This document shows, piece after piece, positions 1 to 14,761 of a DNA stretch of 64,000 nt (positions within the stretch are counted from its first letter, which is position 1; the number at the start of each line of letters is the position of its first letter). The notes beneath the pieces are model-generated. The model did not search any database, was not told the DNA's origin, and saw nothing but the letters and a program-made list of their open reading frames with translations. A program made the translations under genes and the position numbers. Where the stretch lies: positions 1,364,001 through 1,428,000 of the forward strand of contig JAVTLE010000007.1 of assembly GCA_033439295.1 (NCBI GenBank). The letters run 5' to 3'. Origin of the DNA: Deuterostichococcus epilithicus (Eukaryota; Chlorophyta; Trebouxiophyceae; Prasiolales; Stichococcaceae).

Positions 1-1563
1 CACAGCGTCCCTGCACCAGCTCGCTCGGACGCCGTTCAGCGCGGCTTGGAGCTGCGCACTTAGCTACGGCGTCGAGCCCCGCCCGGCCACGCTGGGGGCC
101 GCACTCAGCTTCTGCCGGGGCCGGACACCCGGCAGCAAGCGCGGCGCGTCGTCAGCCGCCAGCGCCGCATCGGCAGATCGCGACGCCGCGGATGGAGACC
201 TCTGGCTGCTCGTCGGCCTGGGTAACCCCGGCGCGCAGTACGAGGACACGCGGCACAACGTGAGCTCATTGCAAAGTAGACGGCAGATATTGTGGCTCCA
301 CAGACCTGCCCGGCATGCACGCTGCTGGCGGGCAGCGGCAGCGGCCGCATCACAGCGGCAGCATGCAGCAGCTGCAACACCTGCTTGACGGACGCTGTCT
401 TGTCCGACCCAGGTGGAACATTGCGTTTGCGCTCTGCAGATAGGTTTCCAGATCATCGACCGGCTGGGCGCCGCCGGCAGCATCCCAGTCGACAAGAAGC
501 AGCACAATGCGCTGGTGGGGCGCGGGCGGCTGTGGGGCAAAACGGTATTGCTGGCGAAGCCGACAACCTTCATGAACAACAGCGGCAAAGCTGTCCGCAA
601 GCTCATGGACTACTATAAGGTACAGGTTTCGTCCTGCGATAGGAAGCAATGCTGTGTCACTGGATGCGCTGTAGAGCACACCGGCCATGCAATCAGCCCA
701 CAGGCGGCTGACGCTGGACTGCTCAATGGTCCTTCTGGACGCTCTCATGCATCCCGGAAGTCGCTTCGCCAACAGGCACGGTTTGCTGGTCCTTCGCGCA
801 ATGTTGCAGCTTCCAGGTCAGCTGCACGCTCTTCCCGATCAGCATTCTGCCAAACATCGGCGCTCTGCGGGCGCTGGGCCCAACCCGCAGCATTGCGAAT
901 TGGCAGGTACAGCAGGACCACGTGCTGGTCATCTACGACGACCTTGACACTCCGACGGCAAAGACGCGGCTTCGACCCAAGGGCGGTCACGGCGGCCACA
1001 ATGGCATGCGCAGCATCGTTGCCATGTTGGGCGACAGCCAGGAATTTGCCCGCGTCCGTGTCGGTGAGCATGTCGTGCAATTGCTTGAATCTCTGTAGGC
1101 CCCAGCGCTCTAGTTGCTGCCCAGGCGCAAGCTGTCAGAAACTTGCGCGTGGTGTGTGTGTGGGGTGTGTGTGCGGGGCGTGTGCGCGCTGCCACATTGA
1201 CGCAGATCACATGCAGCAACATGTTACAAACTCATGCTGCAGGCATTGGGCGTCCCGCCGGCAAGATGAACATTGCCGACTACGTGCTGGAGGTGAGCAT
1301 GCCTTTGGACGGGACCACGTTTACCATCACACTTTGCCTCCGCAGCAGCATGTGGCAAAGCAGACATGCACCTTCCTTGCCAACTGCGCGGCTCCAAGAT
1401 CACAACAGTGCGTCCACCCACACGAAGCGGTCCTGATCATCTGCAGGACTTCGCGAAGGCAGAGCTGGAGGAGATGGAGTTTGGCATCCAGGATGCCATG
1501 GGCATAGTCAACGCGGTGCTGGTGGAGGGAATGGACCGAGCCGTGTCAGGCGTGCGTGTGTAG
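1..1563 (+). CDS. PTH1: Organellar peptidyl-tRNA hydrolase (bacterial Pth type), 5' end outside window
   Basis: Releases tRNA from peptidyl-tRNAs that drop off ribosomes. Exons, all phase-consistent: 2-259 (open to the window edge), 440-619, 907-1063, 1243-1292 and 1447-1563. Exon 1 encodes about 65 Ala/Ser/Arg-rich residues, then GLGNPG (215-232) and DTRHN with the catalytic His at the exon end. Exon 2 carries the substrate-binding MNNSG. Exon 3 carries YDDLD, with the catalytic-dyad Asp, and GGHGGHNGMRS. Exon 4 has GIGRP. The remaining length matches bacterial Pth of about 190 residues. The N-terminal extension suggests chloroplast or mitochondrial import, but the start codon is not in the window. 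A green-algal TGTAA poly(A)-like motif lies at 1657-1661. A GT-rich tract fills part of the intron at about 1146-1190. The next gene converges on it. Confidence 0.93.
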
Positions 1564-1879
1564 GTGGCTGAGGTTAATGTGGCAGCATCGCTGTGGGCAG
1601 TGGCAGATTCAGTGGGTTCACTTCAAATCCTTGCCGGGGCTGAATGATCTCCTGGCTGTAACCGAGTCCAACGGCAGGGCCCGACATGGTCCATCAACCT
1701 CAGATTGCTGCTCAAGGAACTTCAAGAGGTCCTCACACTCTGGCAGCAGCCTTTGGATGCTGTTGCTCTGTTGCTCTGCTGCTTTACATGCGTCCTGATG
1801 GCAGGGTGTCAAGACACGTGCAGCGGCATCATTGCCGAGCAACTGCACACCCTAGAGCGCAAGTCCGAGCAAGGCTTTT
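1564..1879. other. Convergent intergenic spacer (3' UTRs)
   Basis: This spacer lies between the stops of PTH1 (+) and the DDX49-like helicase (-). It holds a TGTAA motif on each strand (plus 1657-1661; minus at 1784-1788), suitable as poly(A) signals for the two convergent transcripts. I see no conserved coding signal. Confidence 0.6.
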
Positions 1880-6482
<4,603 letters not shown>

Positions 6483-6651
6483 CTTGCAGCGAGTTGCTGA
6501 GCTATTGGATGTTCGATTGGACAGCCGTGGACTGCTTTTGGCAGTGCTGAGCAGGCTCCGGAACGACCTGCACGTGCTTCCTTGTGCTTCCTGGACTCCT
6601 GGCATTGCAATGAGCTGACGTCTCAAAATCGCACTTCACGCCGTATTCGCC
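6483..6651. promoter_or_regulatory. Short divergent promoter region between DDX49 (-) and RimM/WW gene (+)
   Basis: Only about 169 bp separate the chosen start codons of two divergently transcribed genes, so both promoters and 5' UTRs must overlap here. I recognise no TATA box or named element. Confidence 0.45.
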
Positions 6652-9600
6652 ATGTCAATGATGGCAGGCCGACCGTTGCTGCTGCAGCCATTCACGTCGC
6701 TGTGCAGCATGGTCCCACTCAGACATGGCATGTGCACAGCACAAGCCGCGCAATCCGTCTCCGGCCCGCCCCGCATCCACAGCCTCGATTCCGGAAGGTA
6801 CTGCAGGCATGTTGAGGTTGCGTCCTCACTCATCAGCCCAGCAAGCTGGCAAGGCTTTGTACCAGACCAGGGCGCGGCACGCCACCCACGCCGCCAGCTT
6901 CGGCAGTCTGTCAGGGCGAGCAGCACCGGCAGGGCAGCTCAGACTTCACTTGCTTCAGGAGGAAACACAGACAAGAAGCAGCAAGGTCGCCGACGGCGGC
7001 CGCACGCGCCCGCTGAGGCGCCGCTCGCGACTGCACAGCTGGACGGCACGGCTGTGCTCAGCTGGCGGGTCATAGACGTGACCGAGGGCTGCGACATCGG
7101 CTACGTCCGGGAGGTGAGCTGCACCCTGCTGCTTCCTGCCTTTGCTTGGGCCCAAGTCATTGGCTCAGCATGGAATCAGCAGAATACAAACCCTGCTGTG
7201 GCGGCAGTGCTGCTTTTCCTAAAGCTGTGCCGGTCCACGCTTTGCAGCGCCAGCAAAGCGGCCACCACAGCACCAGACTCTCTGGGGCCGCGCGAGCATG
7301 TTAAGGCTCTACCCCCTTGCAACGCCCCAATCGCCTCGCCCTGCTTGGTATCACAATCAACTCTTCCCACGCTGATGCTGCGCATGATGACCGACAGGTT
7401 ATGCTGCCGGAGGAGGGCGTGCAGGGCGGCTACTGCCTGTTGCGGGTGCACAACGACCGGCTGGCGCAGCAGTATGCGCAGGTTGCGGCAGAAGTGCACC
7501 TGGTGCCCTTCGTCCCGCCCATTGTGCAGCGGCTGGACGCTGCTGAGCAGGTGCCGTCAAATTGCTGGCTGGCGTTGCCACCTGCAGCAGCATGGCCATG
7601 CACGCTGCAATGGAGGCCTCCAAGATATCATTCCGGCTGGTGGCCTCGGTGACATCATGGCTGCGTTTGCGGTGCTGCGAAGCACGGGCAGTCTACCGAG
7701 CTGGCAGCGGATACGCTTTAGCTGTCGGCACCTGACTTTTAAGCCTGTCCAGGGCAAAGCCATTGGGTCGAAGGCGTCTGGCAGGTCCAGCATGCCGCGC
7801 CTGCTCTGACGGAGCGGATGAACTCTGCAGGCAGTGTACATCGATCCCCCTACAGGGCTGCTGGACATCGGGCGCCGCCGCATGCTGCTCGACTACCTGC
7901 GCCCCATCTTGCAGGTGTGCCTTTCTGGGGTGAATTTTTGCAGCATGCGCGCGGCGTCCTGTCCCGAACACCTCCTGCGGCTGTTTGTGCTGGGCACGCA
8001 GCAGCGCCAGCGGAAGTAGTAGGAGATGCGTAGAGGTTTGGTATCGGCGTCGATGAAACATGGCGGAAGCCAGACCGTCCAAAGGTCACTGTGGTGTGTT
8101 TGTTGCCGACCTAGCGACTTGCAGTTAACGTCCGCACGTCTTCACTGCTTCATCAATATATTGCTCTGCAGGGCGTGGCGCAGACGAATGCAATGCGGGA
8201 GGGGTGCGACCTGGCGTACATGCCCAGCCAGAAGGCGCTACTACAGGGTGGGCATGCGGACCTCGTCCCCATAATCGAGGCCGCCGGCGGCTTTCTGGAG
8301 GTGGGGTCCCAGCCCGTGCAGACTATACAAGTTCTCTACAGCGCTGGAGCCAATTTGCTGTAGCGCTGAGGTCGCGGAGCCTCCGAGCGCATTCTTTTCG
8401 GGGCCTCTCCCTGCCGCAGCGGCAGCGTCGACGGCCGCCGGTGCGCTCGAGCAGCAATGTCGCCCTCGTCCCTGCCTTTGTAACCCGCTTCGACCTGGTC
8501 CGTGATGCACAGGTGGCGGAGGGGCTGGAGCTGCGCTCGCGACGGCGCCCCACCGGCTTTTGGGACAATGAGGACGCGCTGGACCGGGAGCTGGGCCGCT
8601 TTGTGACCGCAGCCTGGACGCAGCATTTCGTGGACGACAACGCCGCGGGGGACACCTACTTCTACAACCAGGTGCTTCCTGCTGTGGGCGCTTCCTGCTT
8701 CCGCAGCCAGGGTGGCGATGAGGGGCTGCGCAACAGCGGCCGCGCGCCCCTGTCGGCTGCGCGCCCCAAAACGTGTGTCAGTAGCACCTGCATATGTGGC
8801 TTTGGACGAAATGTCAATCGGATGACTCGGGACTCATTTTTGGACCTCGGATAGTAGGCCTGCTATGTTTGCTATAGGGCTAGGGAAACCGATGCCCTTA
8901 CACCGCTCGCCGCGGTCCCTGCTTCTGTCCTTTCTTCCTTCCTTCCTTCCTTCCTTCTTTCCTTCAAGGCCGTACAGCGGCACGGCCTGCCCCCATACGC
9001 TGCCTCGAGGAGCGCCCTACAGGCCCTTGAGGGCTGGTAAACCCACGTCGTCAGGCAAGGCGCCGCAAGTTTCAAGGGCAGAGCCAACACCTGTCAGCGG
9101 ACGGTGCGCGGCAGCTTACTGGCGACTGCGGGCAGCTGGCAGCGCTGCAGCAAAGGCCGCCTGATACAGTCGTGCAGCACGGATGCACGCCTTAATCAAC
9201 CTTACAGAGGGGTTTACCCTGGCAGAAACCTGACGGAACGCCATGCACAGGTGACGGGGGACATAATGTGGGACAAGCCTCTGGCGCCGGCGGAGGTGGA
9301 ACTGGACGATGCAGGAACCGTCATGATGCTGGAGCCGGAGGGCGCCCGCATCATGCCAAGCCGCTCCACCGTGCTCGCCGGTTCGGCTCCATCTTTCGTA
9401 TATGAGATTCTTGTTCCTTACAATATTCTGAGTTCTAATAATATTCTGAAGGAAACACCTGGGTCGTAGTGTTCGTTCCGTCTTATGCTGGTCAGAACGG
9501 TGCGGGCTCCTTTCAGCATTCTGCAATCGGCCACAGTGCCCAGCCGATCCCCCGGGCTTGGCTGTTACGGTTGCCATGGAGCATGTCTCGGTCGTGCCAC

Positions 9601-11515
9601 CTGCTCGGCCGCCTTCATTGGTCAAGCGGTGGCCACCCGGCATTCCACGGCACCCGTATCATGCTGAGCCACTACTGCGCACTGCTTTGCCCGGATGCCC
9701 TGGCAGTGCGTGCTGTACTCTGAAGCCTCAGCAGCATAGCAAGCTACTGTGCTTTGTTCTCTCACAAGCGTGGCTGAAGCACTGTCAGCAGCGTTGCCTG
9801 ACGCTTGCTGGCTGTGTGCCCTCGTTCGCTTTTAAGATCTCTGCACTGCGCCTGCAGCTGAACCTCATGCGGGGCACCAGTTTAACTTCACAACTGAAAC
9901 GCTGCGCTGCGGTTGCAGCTGGGCGTTACGACTTGCACCACGCGATCGTGTACAATGGCGGCTACCGCGCCGTTGCCGAGGAGCTGGGCCGCCGCCCGGT
10001 GCGGCCCCCTCGATACAATCCTGCGCATGCAGCCCCTGTCAAAAAGGCCTGCAGCGGCAGCACTTGCATCCGATTTGCGTGTGTCAGGCGTGTAGCGCGC
10101 ACGGGTCGAGTTCACCACACCGACGCTGCCATTCGACTTTGCGCCGCTGAAGAGCCAGCCCAAGGAGTCCGTGCGAAGGCGGCGCGGTGCTGTAGTTGGT
10201 CGTTGAGTGTTTTCCTGCTCATTGCGGCAGGCGTGGCCGAAGGAGAAGCGCGAGTTTGAGGACCCGGCGGTGCTGGGCGCCGAGCTGCGGGCTTTTGCCA
10301 AAGCGGCCGGCACCCGCGAGGACCTGCTGCCGACGGCGCGGGCGCTGCTGTCCGCCGGCCGCATGGACCTGCTGCAGGTGTCGTGATGACTGCGTGTTCT
10401 TGTGTGTGCCTGCCTGCGCAGCAACTGCGTCCTCGCAGCCTGCTGTGTTGCGCGACACCGCATTTGTCGTTGCCACCAGCCGGCATAAGGCAGCAGAGCT
10501 GGCTTTTGAAAACTGCCCTGACTGCCAGGCAACCGCTGGCGGGTGTCACTCTCCTACGTCCTTTCGTATCCTGCCACCTGCGTGCTCCGATTGTCAGCGC
10601 TGGGCTGTCTTCGCCCATCTCAGACGATGCGGCTCAACGCAGCACGCCGCACGCAGGCCATCCGCGAGTTCGGCGGCCACGGCAAGGCAGCGGCGCTCAT
10701 GAACCTGGGCACCAGCCGCCGGCCGCGGCACCACTGGCAGTGCTTCGACACCGTGGCGGAGGAGCTGCGACACTACCTGCACGCCCGCCCCGACATCCGG
10801 CAGCGCAAGCGGCTGCCCACGCACAGGCAGGGCATCCAGTTCTCTCGTCACTTCTGTACAAACTCACAAACTCTAGGCCCGCACACCGCCCAAGTCTCTG
10901 TGGTCTCATTAGCAAGAGCGCTTGCCCGCCTCACGTCGGGCTCTGCATCTGTCATCCTGAGCAAACGGCGGTTGACACTCGGATGGCAGCACCTGGGGGC
11001 CACCATCTGCGCCGGAGCTGGCTTCGCTGACCAGCCCAAACTCCCCTTTCAGGGAGCTAATGATGGACCAGCGGTACGATTTACGGTACGCAATGCAGCA
11101 GCACAGCCATGCGGCGCTGGCAGCGGCGCTGGGCGTGCAACCCAGCCATCGCGGCGGGCACAACCAGCGGCGAGCAGCCGAGCATGTCAGACCCGCCAGG
11201 CGTGTGGCCGCCGTCAGCAGCGGCAGCGGCGCCGCCGCTGCTGCTGGCATGATGGGAGCTGGAGCAGGAACATGCGCAAGCGAGCAGCCAGCAGCTGGGG
11301 AAGCCCTGCCGGGTGCGGCGGCCCGCATCGGCGACACGGCTCCTGCTGCCGGGCCTGGTGAAGCACGGCGCACTCGCGGCAAGTCCGCGGAGGCAGCGCA
11401 GCAGCCCGGCGCCGTCGGCCGGGCAGGAGGCGTGCAGGCGGCACTAGCGTGGCAATGCCGAGCGGAGCAGCCATCGAGCTTTCTGGATCAGATTGTGACA
11501 TCGTTCTCATGCTAG
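6652..11515 (+). CDS. Multidomain protein: RimM-like PRC barrel, WW domain, four repeats of an unrecognised DLxxAI module
   Basis: Ten phase-consistent exons: 6652-7113, 7398-7550, 7831-7914, 8172-8300, 8513-8671, 9251-9380, 9919-9998, 10231-10377, 10657-10826 and 11053-11515. The N-terminal 125 or so residues are low-complexity and could be a plastid transit peptide. Exons 1-3 match the RimM C-terminal PRC barrel: IGYVREV, LVPFVPPIVQRLD, then IDPPTGLLD. A module with P-x(7-8)-[GQ]-[RH]-x-DL-x3-[AI]-x3-GG, then LG, RRP and an aromatic-plus-acidic stretch recurs at about 8226, 9343, 10330 and 10814. A WW domain (AGDTYFYNQ, then VTGDIMWDKP) spans exons 5-6. The C-terminus is Ala/Gly-rich. Intron 9 appears to use a GC donor (CAG/GCAGGG), which keeps module spacing exact. 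A plastid ribosome-assembly role is inference from the RimM-like part only. Confidence 0.72.
8929..8966 (+). repeat. TTCC microsatellite in intron 5 of the RimM/WW gene
   Basis: A pyrimidine tract of about nine imperfect TTCC units lies within the 8672-9250 intron. It is a simple-sequence repeat with no sign of coding. Confidence 0.9.
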
Positions 11516-11800
11516 AATGGCTTGCATTGTACAATTATAGTGGCGCAATTGCGAGGCGCTTATTCCCTCGGCATTCAGTGGTATGACTGCTTTCGTCAGT
11601 CCTCATGTTATTGCTTGATGCCATGCAAACTCCGTATGTCAATGATGATCGAAACTGGATGACGTGTTGCTTGGGTACCAGGAATGCCTAGTATATTTTT
11701 CTGCCTGTCCGTCCACGTTTGATCTCTTCTACATGGCGTCTTCAAGGTGATATCCTGAAACCCAGGGCAAGCAGCAGCGCCTGACCTTCGCTTCTGATCT

Positions 11801-14666
11801 TCAAGCGAAGTCAACAGCTGGGATGTCCGGCGAGTCAAAGTCGTCGTCCATGTCGTCGTTCTCGTCAGTTTCAACCGCTTCCTCGGCCTGCGCACCACGG
11901 GAATGCATCTCAGCAGTCCGGCATGCACGCTTCACTTGTGAGGCTGGGCGCGAGGATCCCCAGTGTGCCCCAGAAAGGGTCGCCTGCGGCAGGCAGTGCC
12001 GCCCTGGCCTGAGGCGGGCGCCGGCGTACAAAGCGTCTTTGCATGGCCAGCACCGCCGAAGCACCCCTTCTCACCAGCACAGGCCGCACACGCGTCCCGC
12101 ACCCCCGCCTTGAAAAGACTACAGGGTGCCGTTCGGGATGTAGGGTGCGAAATGCAGCGGCGCACCCGCTCGAGCTCGGCCAGCTGGCTGTCGGAGTCGA
12201 GGTTCTGCGATGCGGCCCGCACCACGTCCTCTATGGATGGCATCGCCACATCCAGCTCCAGCGTCAGCCGCCCCTCCCTGCAGCGAGTTGGGCAGGCGTG
12301 ACATCCACAGGTCTACGACCAGAAACACTAACAACAGTGGACTCAGAGCGGCGCCGCACTGGCAGCGCCCACTCCTGCAGGCTCAGATGCGGCCGAGGCG
12401 TTCCCAATGAACCAGGCAGCACGAGGCGGGCGGAGTAGATCTGGGACTGTGATTGGCGGGCACGGGCGCGGCTGCGCAACCTCACACAGGTCGCCGCTGC
12501 AGCGGCGCGGGCCGGCCGACGCGTCGCCGTACGAGTGGGGTCGGCAGCGCCGCCGACCGGCGCGCGCTGGCACCCCGCACAAGCGACTGCCAGACTTGCG
12601 CACAGCCCACGACAGGCCCGATGTATCCCTCGCCTGATGCGCAGCACGAGCTGCTCGGGGTCAGTGACGCCTCCGCTCACGGTCGCGACCGCCTCGCGCG
12701 CCACGGAGCGCCCCTCCGCGTCCAGGCACACCACCGTGCCGAAGTCCAGCCGGTCCGCCTCTGAGTCCCGTCGGATGAGGAACACCTTCAGCACCTGCCG
12801 CCCGCCACGGCAGCAGTCAGCGGCACGGCTCCGCTCCGCCCTGCGAGCCTCTCTTTCACAACTTGGTTTCAGCGCGGCGGGCGCCGCCGCCGCCATGCCG
12901 CCGTGCCGCCGCGGGAATGCCGACTGAGGTGCAGGTGCACGGGGGCCGAGGGGCGCGGGCGCACGACCCGCCACACTGCATGGCTGTCTCACCTCATACT
13001 CCTGCTCCTTCAGCTTCATGTAGTCGCCATGCTTCTCCTTTATCCAGGGCACCTGCGCCCGACACCTCACATGTTCAGAGATGTTGGCGAAACTGCCAAC
13101 ACGCATGGGATGAGGACGCGGCCGTGGCGCGGCTGGCGCAGTCGAAGAGGGCAGGCTGCCACTCTCCTGATCACCTGCTGATAGAGGGCCGGCTCGCTGG
13201 GCAGCTCGCCGCTGGTGGCCGGACGCGAGAAGTCGCCGGTCCCGGGGTCCTCGACATGAATGTCATTGAGCCGCAGCATGTCGCCGTCTGCGGCGATGTA
13301 AAAGGTGCAACCGTGCTGCGCAGCCGGGAAAACGCCGCCCCGTCAGCCGCTTGCCAGCTCGTATGATACGAATGCAGCCGGCATCACAAATCTGACTCTG
13401 CCTCTGCCTCTGCCTCTGCATTGCCGCCGCTGGTATCGTGCTATCAACGTGCGTTCCGCATGCGGCAGTTTTGCGATTCTGTCCAGGGACCGCACCATGG
13501 CGATTGGAGCATAATCCTGCTCCACGTCCGCTATTAGGGGGTCTGGAAACTGGCTGGTGTCCAGATGCGCTAGGCCCATTGCCTCCAGGTCTGCGCACAC
13601 GTTCAGAACCAGCGGATGAGCAAGTCTGACCAGTCAATGCACGGGTGCATTGAAACACAAACGCTTGGAACCGAAGGGACGACAGCATTGGTGGCAGATG
13701 CAGATGCCACTCGAATGCCTCGAAAGCACTGGGTGCGGCAGCACCGCTGCCGCCGTCGCCAGCTCACCTGGGCCTCGCAGGGCTCTGGTCAGCTGCGCCT
13801 CGTCGGCTGGCGGCAGTCCTGCGGCTGGGAAGTCCATCGTCTGTCCAGGCTCTGGAAACTCCTGCGTCGTTGCCTCGTCCCATCGCGCTGCTGCCGCTGT
13901 GTTGCAGCGCCGACAGTGCTGCATTTCGAAGCTGGGCTGGCGAGCAGACGGCCTGGCGCAGCTGGTTTGCGGTGCCGCGCTTCTGTGGCGTCTCTGTGCC
14001 GGCGCAGGGACGGAGGAAACACCGGCTGGCGCTACCTGGCAGGGCGCCATGTCGGCCAGCGGGAGTGGGTCCGGCAGCAGCGTTGCGCTGCGCACATGCA
14101 AACTCGGTGTGCGTGCTTATAAGCAGGTTTGCGACGCGATATGCACTGTCGGGGCCGCTATCTGCAGGTCTCATTGTCGCAACCACTGAACACAGCGGAG
14201 CACTTCTTAGTAGGGTTAGCTGCTCCTCCAGTAGCAACAGCTCAGGGTTTAGAGGGGCCGTGGGCTGAAGAGAAGCCAGCGTGTTGTGGGTGATGGGGAT
14301 GATGCCTCTCATCTTTGCTCGGCCGAAAGTTGCGTTAGTGACAGCACATCGTTGCCAGTCCCGGTGTGTGCTGCGTGGACCGGCTCGGGGCGACGCGACG
14401 GGGTGTGAGCCAGTCACGGGACCCACGACGTCAGGAGGTGGCACAGGACGACGTCGCCTCTGACACGTTGATACAGGCGGCATGGTGCAGCGAGTCATCT
14501 GCGGCAGAGGCTCGACAATCTTGACAGCGCGATCTTCGGTTCCCCCAGCAGCGAGGTCCTGCCAGGTGCCGATGCCCCACTGGAAGTCCGTGGCATATGC
14601 TCTATCGGGACAGCGCGTCAAAGTGCGCGCAAGACTGTTTGAACCTGCTAGTGGGGATGGACGCAA
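11801..14666 (-). CDS. Unrecognised protein with acidic C-terminus
   Basis: I do not recognise the family. Well-supported exons, each phase-consistent: 13768-13887, 13496-13590, 13175-13315, 12993-13052, 12634-12794, 12166-12277 and 11801-11887. Two tentative 5' exons are 14475-14666 (start MRPSPLAG, with a mitochondrial-presequence-like stretch ending RAYATDF) and one beginning at 14264 (Leu-rich, LLLLEEQLTLL). Splicing between 13888 and 14475 is unresolved. The core reads like a folded globular domain: CTFYIAADGDMLRLNDIHV, WIKEKHGDYMKLKEQEYE, LKVFLIRRDSEADRLDFG, TVSGGVTDPEQLVLRI. The end is strongly acidic (DENDDMDDDFDSPDIP). The intron at 12633 needs a GC donor (CAG/GCGAGG). It could be an organelle-associated factor, but nothing in the sequence proves it. 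Confidence 0.6.
13391..13418. repeat. CTGCCT hexanucleotide repeat
   Basis: About four imperfect copies of CTGCCT lie inside the 13316-13495 intron of the unrecognised minus-strand gene. This is simple sequence. Confidence 0.8.
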
Positions 14667-14761
14667 CTACTGTGAGGCACATGCTGTGGGCACCAGGGTC
14701 AGTCTTGGCAAACCTGGTGCGGCTGCGGCTGCGGCAAACCATGCGGCAGTGCTGCAAGTTG

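Noticed and set aside
10827-10860. Alternative GT donors for intron 9 of the RimM/WW gene (about 10841)
   Set aside because: A GT donor in the right phase exists but would insert residues and break the exact spacing of the repeated module. The GC donor at 10827 keeps it. RNA-seq would decide.
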